Positions 36,716 to 45,525 of a stretch of 64,000 nucleotides of DNA are shown here, piece by piece. The notes under the pieces were generated by a model. The model was not told the origin of the DNA. It saw nothing but the letters and a program-made list of their open reading frames with translations, and made no database searches. This DNA is from Rhizobium brockwellii (GTDB lineage Bacteria > Pseudomonadota > Alphaproteobacteria > Rhizobiales > Rhizobiaceae). Both the position numbers and the translations under genes were made by a program. Location: the NCBI RefSeq assembly GCF_000769405.2, contig NZ_CP053439.1, positions 3,778,001 to 3,842,000 of the forward strand, in the 5' to 3' direction. Each line of letters starts with the position of its first letter. Positions within the stretch are counted from its first letter, which is position 1.

Positions 36716-36746
36716 TTGACCTCAACTATTGTTGAGGTTCTAGCCT
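36716..36746 (+). promoter_or_regulatory. SoxR/MerR-type promoter box
   Basis: CCTCAAC (36720-36726) and GTTGAGG (36731-36737) form a perfect 7-base inverted repeat around TATT. It lies between TTGACC (-35, 36716-36721) and TAGCCT (-10, 36741-36746), a 19-base spacer. This long spacer with a central palindrome is the MerR-family promoter layout, and the arms match the SoxR box CCTCAA...TTGAGG. Confidence 0.65.
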
Positions 36747-36787
36747 CCCGCGATCGAAACATGCAGAGATCCGATCGCGAGGAAGAC

Positions 36788-37264
36788 ATGACCGCAGAAA
36801 CAACACCGATGCCGAAGGTGCTCGGAATCTACGAGACCCATCTGACCGTTGCAGACCTCAAGACCTCCATCGATTTCTACCGCGATGTCGTTGGGCTCGA
36901 ACCGGCAGCCTCATTCGAGGAGCGTAAAGTCGCTTTCCTCTGGGTGGACGATAGGAAGACCGGCATGCTCGGCCTTTGGGAAACCGGAACCGGGCCGCTG
37001 AAGATGCGGCTGCACATCGCCTTCCGCATGACCGCCGACGGCGTGCTGCAGGCGCCCGCCACTCTCAAGGCAAAGGGTGTGGAACCTCTCGGCTTTACCG
37101 GCGAACCGGCAACGGAGCCGGTGGTTCTCGGCTGGATGCCGGCGCTGTCGATCTATTTCAAGGATCCGGACGGGCACTCGATCGAGTTCATCAACATTCT
37201 CGACGACATCCCCGACCGGAGTTTCGGCGCGCGGCCGTTTTCCGCGTGGCAGGCGCGGGCGTAA
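36788..37264 (+). CDS. Glyoxalase/VOC-fold protein under a SoxR-type promoter
   Basis: This 158-residue protein has two beta-alpha-beta-beta-beta VOC modules. [22 protein letters not shown] is the first module, with His as a possible metal ligand, and [15 protein letters not shown] is the second, with its Glu ligand. The metal set looks complete enough for a dioxygenase, glyoxalase or resistance protein. The ATG at 36788 follows GAGGAAGAC. The upstream SoxR/MerR box suggests induction by redox-active compounds. No merR gene lies nearby. Confidence 0.8.
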   Translation: MTAETTPMPKVLGIYETHLTVADLKTSIDFYRDVVGLEPAASFEERKVAFLWVDDRKTGMLGLWETGTGPLKMRLHIAFRMTADGVLQAPATLKAKGVEPLGFTGEPATEPVVLGWMPALSIYFKDPDGHSIEFINILDDIPDRSFGARPFSAWQARA

Positions 37265-37335
37265 TCGGTCACCGGTCAAGGCGGCCGCTGGCGAAGGCAA
37301 TTGCGCGGCCCGCTGATTTTCTGTATTTCCGGCCC

Positions 37336-38265
37336 ATGACCGACAGCCTGACACACACTAGCCCGTTCCTCGTGGCCGCACTCTACCATTTCGTTTCCGT
37401 GCCGCGCTTTGCCAGCCTGCAAGCGCCGCTGCAGACGCTTTGCGAGGAGAACGGCGTCAAGGGAACGCTGCTTCTGGCGCATGAGGGCATCAATGGCACG
37501 ATCGCGGGCCCGGATGCCGGCATTCACGCCGCCCTCGCCTTCCTGCGCGCCCAGCCGGAATTTTCGGGCCTCGAGCACAAGGAAAGCCGCGCCTCGAAAA
37601 TGCCCTTCCTGCGCATGAAGGTGAAGCTGAAAAAGGAAATCGTCACCATGGGCGTCGAGGACATCGACCCCAACAAGGTGGTCGGCACCTATGTGGCGGC
37701 CAAGGACTGGAACGCGCTAATCTCCGATCCCGATACCATCGTCATCGACACCCGCAACGATTACGAGACGGCAATCGGCACCTTTCGCGGCGCGCTCGAC
37801 CCGAAGACCAAGACTTTCCGTGAATTTCCCGATTGGGTGCGCAACAATCCCGGCCTGCGCAACAAGCCGAAGGTCGCCATGTACTGCACCGGCGGCATAC
37901 GCTGCGAGAAGGCCACCGCTTTCATGAAGGCTGAGGGCTTCGATGAGGTCTATCATCTGAAGGGCGGCATCCTGAAATATCTGGAGGAAGTGCCGCAGGA
38001 GGAAAGCCTCTGGGATGGCGCCTGCTTCGTCTTCGACGAGCGCGTCTCCGTCGAACACGGTCTGAAGCAAGGCGAACACAGGCTGTGCCACGCCTGCCGC
38101 AACCCGATCACCGCCGAGGAAATCACTTCGCCGCTCTACGAGGAAGGCGTTTCCTGCAGCCACTGCTACCACTCGCGCACGGAGGAAGACCGGCTGCGCT
38201 ACCGTCAGCGTCAGCACCAGATCGCTCTCGCCAAAAAGCGTGGCCAACGGCATATCGGCAGCTAA
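37336..38265 (+). CDS. trhO: tRNA uridine 5-oxyacetic acid synthesis hydroxylase
   Basis: This 309-residue protein matches TrhO/YceA, an O2-dependent hydroxylase of tRNA uridine 34. The N-terminal acylphosphatase-like domain ([22 protein letters not shown]) precedes a rhodanese domain with the active Cys184 in [12 protein letters not shown]. The C-terminus has paired CxxC motifs (CHAC, CSHC) typical of the family. The ATG at 37336 gives the standard N-terminus; the open frame extends upstream into the previous gene but is not used. Confidence 0.92.
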   Translation: MTDSLTHTSPFLVAALYHFVSVPRFASLQAPLQTLCEENGVKGTLLLAHEGINGTIAGPDAGIHAALAFLRAQPEFSGLEHKESRASKMPFLRMKVKLKKEIVTMGVEDIDPNKVVGTYVAAKDWNALISDPDTIVIDTRNDYETAIGTFRGALDPKTKTFREFPDWVRNNPGLRNKPKVAMYCTGGIRCEKATAFMKAEGFDEVYHLKGGILKYLEEVPQEESLWDGACFVFDERVSVEHGLKQGEHRLCHACRNPITAEEITSPLYEEGVSCSHCYHSRTEEDRLRYRQRQHQIALAKKRGQRHIGS

Positions 38266-38315
38266 GCCGGACTTCTGATTGGATCAGCCTTGCTGTCTGA
38301 AGATCAGGCTACCGG

Positions 38316-40526
38316 TCAGACAGCGCCGATACGGCGCCGAGTTTCCGGCCCGGCTGCACGCCGCTCGTTCAGCATCTCGGTGATAAAGTCTGATATCACG
38401 GGCTTTCCGAACCAATAGCCCTGCAGGCAGTCGCAGCCGAAAAGGCGCATGGCTATCGCCTGCTCCTCGGTCTCGATGCCTTCGGCCGTCACCGGAATGT
38501 CGAGCGAGCGGGCGAGCGCTACCGTCGCCTGCAGCATCTCGCGCTGGCGTTTGTCGTTGACACCCATGACCAGCGAGCGGTCGATCTTGATGCGGTCGAA
38601 GCCGAACTGCCTGAGATAACCGATCGAGGAGAAGCCGGAACCAAAATCGTCGAGCGCCACCTTGACCCCGAGCCCCTTCAGCCGTTCGATCGACTGGCGG
38701 GTGCGCTGCGGGTTCTGGATCATATAGCCTTCGGTGATCTCGAGCGTGATGCGACCGGCCTCGATCTCCGTCTGCTTCAACACGTAGCGCACATAGTCGG
38801 TAAAGGCGGGATTGCGGAACTGGCCGGGCGAGACGTTGACCGAAACGTTGAGTTCGGGCCATTGCTTGGCTGTCTCACAGGCCTTGCGCAGCACGAACAG
38901 GCCGAGCGATTCGATGAGGCCGCTGGTCTCGGCGATCGGGATGAACAGTTCGGGCGACACAGGGCCATGGCCTGGACGGTTCCAGCGCACCAGCGCCTCG
39001 ACGCCGGTCATCGCATGCGTCGCCGCATCGATCAGTGGCTGGTAGGCAAGCGTCAGGTCGCCGCTTTCGATGGCGATCCGCAGATCGAGTTCCAGCGCAT
39101 TGCGCTGCTCTCGATCGGCGTCCATCGACGGATCGTAGAGCGTCATGCGCGCGCGGCCGGCTTCCTTCGCCTTGTACATGGCAAGGTCGGAACGGCGCAC
39201 CAGCTCCTCACGCCCGATCGCACCGAAAGGCGACATGGCGATACCGATGCTTGCCCCGACGACGACGACACGGCGACCGATCTCCAATGGCTCGACGAGA
39301 AAATCGAGAATCTGTTCGGCGAGCTGCAGGGCCGCGGCATTCTCGCTGTCGGAGAGAAAGGCGATCGCAAATTCATCGCCGCCGATGCGGGCGAGAACCG
39401 CACCTTGCGGAATGAGTACATCGAGCCCGGCCGCAACCGCCCGGATCAACTGGTCGCCGGTGCCGTGGCCATAGCTGTCATTGACTTCCTTGAAGCCATC
39501 GAGGTCGAGATAAAGAAGTAGCACATTGCGCTTGGTCTGGCGTGCCTCGACGACAAAACGATCGACGGCAAGCCCGAGGCCGTCGCGATTGGAAAGACCG
39601 CTCAGCCTGTCGCGCAGCGCCTCCTCGCGAGCGCTGTTTTCCTCCGCCTTCAGGCGGCGGCCGGCAAGCCAGCCGATGACCAGCAGCACAACGAAGAACA
39701 ACCCGACGAGGCCGAGCGCCTGGATGACCATCGGCCGCACCTGTGCATAGCCGATATCGCCGGGTGAACGCGAGATCCACACGAGCTTGCCGAGCGTTGC
39801 CCCCGTCGGGTCGACGATCGGCACGAGATAGTCGGCCGCAAAGCTCGGCGGCGCCAGCCTCAGCCCGCCGATGACATAGGTCTGGCCGAGAGCGGTCACC
39901 CTGTCGTCATCGAGATGGCGGGCAAAAACGAGATAGCGCTGCTGGCCGGCGGGCACATCCAGCGAACCGGACTTTTTCCGCACCAATGCCACGCCGACGG
40001 CGGCAATGCCCCGCTTGGTGGTGACGAAACCGATCGCCTGAGGACGATCGGCCGGGCCGGCCGCCTTCACCGTGTCGAATAGGGTCCAGAGCGACGGCGC
40101 GAAGAAATCCGTGAGCGGCTCCTCCATCGGCTTGCCGTCGCGATAGGCCATGATTGCTTTCTTCTCGGCATCGATGACGATCGCCATGTCGAAAAGCGAG
40201 CTGTTGACCGACATCTCGCCGTAGTTGCTCACCGTCCAGGCCATACCGTCGGCTGCGTAGACGTTGACGGCAGCGTCATCCCAGGCGGCGTAGTCGTCGA
40301 GCGTCGCGCCGAGCTGATCCTCGAAGGTCTTCAACGCGCCGACCGTCGTTTCGCGCGAGCGCTCGTCATCGAGAACATTGGAATTTTCGGCCACGCGTTC
40401 GAGCGCCGTCAGCACCATGATGGTGACGACCGCGACGATGACTGCGAAGGAGAAAAGCACGCCGGTGACGGTGATGTGACGGCTTATTCCCGATCCTTTG
40501 CTCTGCGACTTTCCGGCTGTCTGCAT
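38316..40526 (-). CDS. CHASE4-GGDEF-EAL c-di-GMP enzyme
   Basis: The 736-residue protein has an N-terminal helix, an extracytoplasmic CHASE4-like sensor (DDYAAWDDAAVNVY motif), a second helix near residue 280, then GGDEF and EAL domains. Both active sites look intact: GGDEF in ARIGGDEFAIAF, and EAL with VEALVRWNRP, NVSPGQF, EITEGY, LDDFGSGFSS, KIDRSL, EGIETEEQ. Such proteins may make or degrade c-di-GMP, usually one activity dominating. It is a single gene convergent with trhO. Confidence 0.92.
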   Translation of the reverse strand: MQTAGKSQSKGSGISRHITVTGVLFSFAVIVAVVTIMVLTALERVAENSNVLDDERSRETTVGALKTFEDQLGATLDDYAAWDDAAVNVYAADGMAWTVSNYGEMSVNSSLFDMAIVIDAEKKAIMAYRDGKPMEEPLTDFFAPSLWTLFDTVKAAGPADRPQAIGFVTTKRGIAAVGVALVRKKSGSLDVPAGQQRYLVFARHLDDDRVTALGQTYVIGGLRLAPPSFAADYLVPIVDPTGATLGKLVWISRSPGDIGYAQVRPMVIQALGLVGLFFVVLLVIGWLAGRRLKAEENSAREEALRDRLSGLSNRDGLGLAVDRFVVEARQTKRNVLLLYLDLDGFKEVNDSYGHGTGDQLIRAVAAGLDVLIPQGAVLARIGGDEFAIAFLSDSENAAALQLAEQILDFLVEPLEIGRRVVVVGASIGIAMSPFGAIGREELVRRSDLAMYKAKEAGRARMTLYDPSMDADREQRNALELDLRIAIESGDLTLAYQPLIDAATHAMTGVEALVRWNRPGHGPVSPELFIPIAETSGLIESLGLFVLRKACETAKQWPELNVSVNVSPGQFRNPAFTDYVRYVLKQTEIEAGRITLEITEGYMIQNPQRTRQSIERLKGLGVKVALDDFGSGFSSIGYLRQFGFDRIKIDRSLVMGVNDKRQREMLQATVALARSLDIPVTAEGIETEEQAIAMRLFGCDCLQGYWFGKPVISDFITEMLNERRAAGPETRRRIGAV

Positions 40527-40751
40527 TACGGCTCCCTGACCGTTGGACTTTGCCAGTCAAGGGTTCAAAAACGTTTAAGCAACCGCCTGTTGCAGGCCTC
40601 TCGCGATCTATTTTTCTGCCTGCCGCCGGTCGTCGCGAAAATGCTGGCAAGCAACGTCAGCTTGCCATGCCGGCCGGAAGTCCGCGCGCCCAGATGGCTC
40701 GCGATAAGCGTCAGACAGGTGCCTCTCTCAAGTGCCCGCGAGGCAGCTGCG

Positions 40752-42125
40752 CTAAACCGCCTTGTGATTGCCCTTCGGGAATTGCGCCGCGAGTTCGCGA
40801 TACCACTTGCCGCTCTTCTTCACCGTGCGCAGTTGGGTTTCATAATCGACATGGACGAGACCGAAGCGCATACGGTAGCCTTCCGCCCATTCGAAATTGT
40901 CCATCAGGCTCCAGGCGAAATAGCCGCGCAGGGGATAGCCGTCCTTGATGAGGCCGGCAACGATTTCGAGGTGATCTCCGACATAGTCGAGGCGCATCGT
41001 ATCGTCGACCTCACCGTCGATGACATCGGTGTTGTCGCAGGCGCCGTTCTCGGTGATGTAGCATTCCGGCAGTTCGTAGCGGCGGTAGAGATCCTCGATC
41101 GACAGCTTCAGGCCCGGCGCATAGATTTCCCAGCCGATATCGGTCTTGACGTCACTTGCCGGCGGCGCCTCCACCGTCCAGGGGAAATCGCCTTTGCGTT
41201 CGCCATCGTCGGTGACCCGCTCGGGCTTGTAATAGTTCAGGCCCCACCAGTCGAGTTTCTGGCTGATGAGCTTTAGGTCGCCATCTTCGATAACAGGCAT
41301 GCGGTCGCCGAGCGCCTCGACGAATTCCTTCGGATATTCGCCCTTGAAGACGGGATCGAAGAAGGCGCCGTTGTGGAACTGATGCGCACGCTCGCCGGCG
41401 GCAAGATCGGCCGGGCTGTCGGAGCCGGGAATGATCGAGGCGGCGTTGAGCACAAGCCCGACCGGCACGTTGGGGGCTTCCGAGCGGATCGCCTCGATGC
41501 CGAGACCATGGGCAAGGTTCATGTAATGCATGGCGTGAAGCGCAGCCTGCATGTTGCGCTCGCCCGGAGCATGGATGCCGTAGAGGTGGCTGAGCCAGAC
41601 GATGCACCAGGGTTCGTTGAAGGTCGCCACCCGGTCGAGGCGATCGCCAAGGCGGTTCATCACCGTCTTGGCATAGCGCTGAAACGCATAGGCGGTCGAG
41701 CGCGCCGTCCAGCCGCCCTCGCCGGCGAGCAACAGAGGCAGATCCCAGTGGTAGAGCGTCGCGAAGGTCTTGATGCCGCGCGCCTTGCAGCCGTCGACCA
41801 GCCGGTCGTAGAAATCGAGGCCGGCCTCGTTCACCGGACCCGTGCCTTCGGGGATAATGCGCGGCCAGGCAATCGAGAACCGGTAGGCTTCGACACCCAT
41901 CTCCTTGATGAGATCGAGGTCCTGTTCCAGGCGATTGTAGTGATCGCAGGCAACGTCGCCGTTATCGCGATTATGGACGCGGCCAGGCATATTGCAGAAA
42001 GCATCCCAGATGGATGGCTTGCGGCCATCGGCCTTGCTGGCGCCTTCGATCTGGAAGGCAGCGGTGGCGACGCCGAAAGTGAAGTCGCCGGGCAAGCGCT
42101 CTGCCAGTTTTTTCGGATCGATCAT
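40752..42125 (-). CDS. Beta-glucosidase, glycoside hydrolase family 1
   Basis: A 457-residue GH1 enzyme. The acid/base Glu is in ATFNEPWC (about Glu171), and the nucleophile Glu is in YITENGAC (about Glu359); the N-terminal FTFGVATAAFQIEGA and NRFEWAEGY-type motif (NFEWAEGYRMRFG) are family signatures. It is cytoplasmic (no signal peptide) and hydrolyses beta-glucosides or related disaccharides taken up by a transporter. The ATG at 42125 is the standard start. A perfect palindrome stands 85 bases upstream. Confidence 0.93.
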   Translation of the reverse strand: MIDPKKLAERLPGDFTFGVATAAFQIEGASKADGRKPSIWDAFCNMPGRVHNRDNGDVACDHYNRLEQDLDLIKEMGVEAYRFSIAWPRIIPEGTGPVNEAGLDFYDRLVDGCKARGIKTFATLYHWDLPLLLAGEGGWTARSTAYAFQRYAKTVMNRLGDRLDRVATFNEPWCIVWLSHLYGIHAPGERNMQAALHAMHYMNLAHGLGIEAIRSEAPNVPVGLVLNAASIIPGSDSPADLAAGERAHQFHNGAFFDPVFKGEYPKEFVEALGDRMPVIEDGDLKLISQKLDWWGLNYYKPERVTDDGERKGDFPWTVEAPPASDVKTDIGWEIYAPGLKLSIEDLYRRYELPECYITENGACDNTDVIDGEVDDTMRLDYVGDHLEIVAGLIKDGYPLRGYFAWSLMDNFEWAEGYRMRFGLVHVDYETQLRTVKKSGKWYRELAAQFPKGNHKAV

Positions 42126-42209
42126 CTGTAAATCCTATCTCTAGGTTGAGGCCGTTTGCCGGGATTTAGCCAAGCCTGAAGGCAAAGTACAGGTCGGCGG
42201 CGAGAAAAA

Positions 42210-42223
42210 CTGCAACGTTGCAG
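42210..42223. promoter_or_regulatory. Perfect palindrome upstream of the glucosidase gene
   Basis: CTGCAACGTTGCAG is a 14-base perfect palindrome with a central CG, the form of a LacI-family operator. It lies between the divergent GH1 and DoxX genes. Confidence 0.45.
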
Positions 42224-42340
42224 GAAGCGCCTCCTTCTCCGCCCTCTCGCACTCATAACGGCAATGTCAGCAGTCGTGACTTGCTGTTGGGACCACGATC
42301 TTTACACGGGAAATGGCATCACAAATATGAAAGGAATCCA

Positions 42341-42745
42341 ATGCTGTCTTCGATCCATCTGCTGCGGCCCCATCTGCTGAGCTTGCTGCGCATTGTCTCG
42401 TCGCTTGTGCTTTTCAGCTATGGAACGCAAAAGATTTTGCATTTTCCGATTGCGGCAAGCGTGCCGCCAGTTGGCTCGCTTTCCTGGGTTGCCGGATTTA
42501 TCGAACTCACGCTCGGCTTCCTGGTTCTAGTGGGATTCCAGACCCGTATCGCAGCCTTCGTGCTCTCCGGCCTGATGGCCTTCGCCTATTTCATCGGGCA
42601 TGCCTCGAAGGGCATCTACCCGGCCCAGAACGGCGGCGTCGCGGCGATCCTGTTCTGCTTCGTGTTTCTTTACCTGGTGGCGGCAGGTGCGGGACCGTTG
42701 AGCGTCGATAACCTTCTGAAGCGCGGCCGCACTGCTGCGGCCTGA
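42341..42745 (+). CDS. DoxX family membrane protein
   Basis: This 134-residue protein has four hydrophobic helices and the DoxX pattern LRIVSSLVLFSYGTQKILHFP followed by GFIELTLGFLVLVGFQTRIAAFVL (partly quoted). Proteins of this family act in thiosulfate oxidation or in redox stress complexes; its precise role is not known. The ATG at 42341 follows AAGGA. It is a single gene ended by a clear terminator. Confidence 0.85.
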   Translation: MLSSIHLLRPHLLSLLRIVSSLVLFSYGTQKILHFPIAASVPPVGSLSWVAGFIELTLGFLVLVGFQTRIAAFVLSGLMAFAYFIGHASKGIYPAQNGGVAAILFCFVFLYLVAAGAGPLSVDNLLKRGRTAAA

Positions 42746-42760
42746 TCAGAAATAAAACAA

Positions 42761-42804
42761 AAAAAAGCCGAGGCGACTTCAGACGAGACCGCCTCGGCGT
42801 TTTT
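42761..42804. terminator. Bidirectional terminator between doxX and the Gfo/Idh gene
   Basis: GCCGAGGCG (42767-42775) pairs with CGCCTCGGC (42790-42798), with A-rich sequence before and GTTTTTC after. It can end the DoxX transcript and the minus-strand sugar operon. Confidence 0.85.
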
Positions 42805-42838
42805 CATTGGGCGACGCCAATGACGCGGATCATTAAAT

Positions 42839-44026
42839 TCAGAGCTTGACCCAGGCACCATTCTTCTTCGAAGACGCGACGCAGGCTTCGACGAAGGCCA
42901 CACCCTTCACGCCGTCATCGACTGTGGGGTAGACCACTGCCTTGTCGACGGCCTTGCCCTTCTTGCGGGCGTTGATCGCATGCGCAGCTTCCGTATAGAT
43001 CGTCGCAAAGGCTTCGAGATAGCCTTCCGGATGCCCTGATGGCACGCGGGTGACACGGCCGGCAGCCGCGCCTGAACCGGCGCCGCCGCGGGTGATCAGC
43101 CGCTTCGGCTCGCCGAAAGGCGTATACCACAAGTAGTTCGGGTCCTTCTGGGTCCATTCCAGTCCGCCCTTGGTGCCGTAGACGCGGACCATCAGGCCAT
43201 TTTCATGGCCGGGCGCCACCTGGCTGCACCAGAGCATGCCCTTGGCCGGCTTCTCAGAGCCCTTCGCCTTGAACCGCAGCATGACATGCGCATTATCGTC
43301 CAGGCGGCGGCCCGGAACGAAACTGTCGAGATCGGCTGCGAGGCTGTCGAGCTCGAGACCGGTGATGAAGGCGGCGAGATTATAGGCATGCGTGCCGATA
43401 TCGCCGGTCGAGCCTCCGACGCCGGACTGTGCCGGATCGGTGCGCCAGGCGGCCTGTTTCTGGCCGGTTTGCTCGACCGCTTCAGTCAGCCAGTCCTGCG
43501 GATATTCGGCCTGGACGACGCGGATGTCGCCGAGTTCGCCGTTCGCGATCATCTCGCGCGCCTGGCGGACCATCGGATAGCCGGTGTAATTATGCGTCAG
43601 CACGAAGAGCGCGCCGCTCTCGTCGGCGATCTTCTTCAGCTTCTTCGCATCGGCAAGGTTGGATGTCAGCGGCTTGTCGCAGATGACATGGATGCCGCGC
43701 TTGAGGAATTCCTTGGCCGCATCGTAGTGAACATGGTTCGGCGTGACGATCGCCACCGCCTCGATGCCGTTCTTCAGCTTCGCCTCGCGGATCGCCATCT
43801 CGCGATAGCTGGAATAGGTCCGCGACGGATCGAGGCCGAGGTCGCGGCCGGATGCGATCGCCTTTTCGGGCGAAGCCGACAGCGCGCCAGCGATGAGATC
43901 GTACTGATCGTCGATGCGTGCCGCGATACGGTGCACCGCGCCGATAAACGCGCCCGCGCCGCCGCCCACCATGCCGAGCCGAATGCGCGGCTCGCGTGTC
44001 TGTTCGGATGATGCTTCGATTGCCAT
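42839..44026 (-). CDS. Gfo/Idh/MocA-family sugar dehydrogenase
   Basis: A 395-residue oxidoreductase. The Rossmann motif is LGMVGGGAGAFIGAVH; the catalytic-type lysine is in VICDKPLTSN, the family EKP-like motif; and GGSTGDIGTHAYNLA holds the metal/substrate histidine. It probably oxidises a sugar or polyol with NAD(P). The ATG at 44026 follows GGAGGAAT; the upstream frame to 44071 is not needed. It lies downstream of the isomerase/epimerase-like gene, separated by a repeat. Confidence 0.9.
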   Translation of the reverse strand: MAIEASSEQTREPRIRLGMVGGGAGAFIGAVHRIAARIDDQYDLIAGALSASPEKAIASGRDLGLDPSRTYSSYREMAIREAKLKNGIEAVAIVTPNHVHYDAAKEFLKRGIHVICDKPLTSNLADAKKLKKIADESGALFVLTHNYTGYPMVRQAREMIANGELGDIRVVQAEYPQDWLTEAVEQTGQKQAAWRTDPAQSGVGGSTGDIGTHAYNLAAFITGLELDSLAADLDSFVPGRRLDDNAHVMLRFKAKGSEKPAKGMLWCSQVAPGHENGLMVRVYGTKGGLEWTQKDPNYLWYTPFGEPKRLITRGGAGSGAAAGRVTRVPSGHPEGYLEAFATIYTEAAHAINARKKGKAVDKAVVYPTVDDGVKGVAFVEACVASSKKNGAWVKL

Positions 44027-44057
44027 TGATTCCTCCTGGAATTTAAACTTGGTGCGG

Positions 44058-44200
44058 ACGCATGCCCTCATCCGGCTGCCGCCACCTTCTCCCCGCCAGC
44101 GGGGCGAACGGATATGCCGCTATGTGTACGGCAATCTCTGCGTTTGGTGTGGCAAGTCCCCTCTCCCCGTCAGAACGGGGAGAGGGTTAGGGTGAGGGGC
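44058..44200. repeat. Rhizobial-type inverted repeat
   Basis: CCCTCTCCCCGT (44159-44170) and ACGGGGAGAGGG (44175-44186) form a perfect 12-base inverted repeat around CAGA, flanked by GGTGAGGGG (44190-44198) and, upstream, a CCCTCATCCGG/CCCCGCCAGCGGGG segment. Such CCCTCACCCTAACCCTC-type elements are widespread in Rhizobiaceae. It lies between two genes of the sugar locus. Confidence 0.6.
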
Positions 44201-44222
44201 AGCATCACGGCACCCCTATGCG

Positions 44223-45275
44223 TTAGAGCCCCAGCATCCGCCGGTTCGCCGCCTGGTCCGTGCCGCTGCCGGCAAAATCGTCGAAGGCTTTCTCGGTGAC
44301 GCGGATGATATGCGCGGCGACGAATTCGGCGCCTTCGCGGGCGCCATCTTCCGGATGCTTCAGCGCGCATTCCCATTCGACCACGGCCCAGCCGTCGAAA
44401 TTATTCGCCGTCATCTTCGAAAACACCGCGCCGAAATCGACCTGGCCGTCGCCGAGCGAACGGAACCGGCCGGCACGTTCGACCCAGCCCTGATAGCCGC
44501 CGTAGACGCCCTGGCGCCCGGTCGGATTGAACTCCGCATCTTTGACGTGGAACATCTTGATGCGGTCTTTGTAGATGTCGATGTTGTCGAGATAATCGAG
44601 GCACTGCAGGACATAGTGCGAGGGATCGTAGAGCATGTTGGCGCGCGGATGGTTCTTCACCCGCTCCAAGAACATCTCGAAGGTGATGCCGTCATGCAGG
44701 TCCTCGCCCGGGTGGATCTCGTAGCAGACGTCGATACCGTTTTCGTCCGCATGGTTGAGGATCGGCGTCCAGCGGCGGGCGAGTTCGTCGAAGGCAGTCT
44801 CGACCAGGCCGGCAGGACGCTGCGGCCAGGGATAGATGAAGGGCCAGGCAAGCGCGCCGGAGAAGGTCGCATGCGCCGTAAGCCCGAGGTTTTTGGATGC
44901 GGTCAGCGCCATCTTGACCTGCTCGACCGCCCATTCCTGACGCGCCTTCGGATTGCCGCGCACCTCCGGTGCCGCAAACCCGTCGAAGGCTTCGTCATAG
45001 GCCGGATGCACGGCGACGAGCTGGCCTTGCAGGTGAGTGGAGAGTTCGGTGATCTCGATGCCGTTTTCGCGAGCCTTGCCGGCGAACTCGTCGCAATAGG
45101 CCTTGGACGTGGCAGCCTTCTTCAGATCGATCAGCTGACTGGCCCAGGTCGGCACCTGGACGCCCTTGTAACCGATGTCGGCCGCCCATTTGGTGATCGC
45201 GTCCCACGAGTTGAAAGGAGCAGTATCGCCCGCGAACTGGCCAAGGAAAAGGCCGGGGCCTTTGATCGTTTTCAT
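44223..45275 (-). CDS. Sugar phosphate isomerase/epimerase-like TIM-barrel protein
   Basis: This 350-residue protein has the AP-endonuclease-2-like TIM-barrel fold of IolE/IolH-type isomerases. Metal-ligand segments are visible: CYEIHPGEDLHDG, YDPSHYVLQ, MFHVKDAEFN and a C-terminal VEWECALK. It may isomerise or dehydrate a keto-sugar or inositol-type compound. Together with the Gfo/Idh/MocA dehydrogenase downstream and the ABC transporter upstream it suggests uptake and oxidation of a sugar or cyclitol. The ATG at 45275 has AGGGAGGAATCTGAC in front. Confidence 0.88.
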   Translation of the reverse strand: MKTIKGPGLFLGQFAGDTAPFNSWDAITKWAADIGYKGVQVPTWASQLIDLKKAATSKAYCDEFAGKARENGIEITELSTHLQGQLVAVHPAYDEAFDGFAAPEVRGNPKARQEWAVEQVKMALTASKNLGLTAHATFSGALAWPFIYPWPQRPAGLVETAFDELARRWTPILNHADENGIDVCYEIHPGEDLHDGITFEMFLERVKNHPRANMLYDPSHYVLQCLDYLDNIDIYKDRIKMFHVKDAEFNPTGRQGVYGGYQGWVERAGRFRSLGDGQVDFGAVFSKMTANNFDGWAVVEWECALKHPEDGAREGAEFVAAHIIRVTEKAFDDFAGSGTDQAANRRMLGL

Positions 45276-45476
45276 GTCAGATTCCTCCCTGAATATCGAC
45301 CGTAAACGTTTCTGATATGTTGTAGCACGCTATTTGGCGGGAGCAAGGCGCCTCCTCGCCCTTGGCTCGTGATTTGGCGCGAGGCCAGCTACGATATGGC
45401 TTAGAGCTAATCATGATGGGCTTTGGCGGGCAAGAGGTACGTGCAGCATTTTCGGCCAGCCGCCGTATGGAAGCAT

Positions 45477-45510
45477 AAAAAATGCGCCCATCCTTTCGAA
45501 TGGGCGCATG
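45477..45510 (-). terminator. Terminator after the sugar-binding protein gene
   Basis: ATGCGCCCAT (45482-45491) and ATGGGCGCAT (45500-45509) pair perfectly; on the minus strand the stem is followed by TTTTTTAT. It lies just past the binding-protein stop and partly insulates the downstream catabolic genes from the ABC operon. Confidence 0.85.
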
Positions 45511-45525
45511 TCTCAAGTCGATGGA

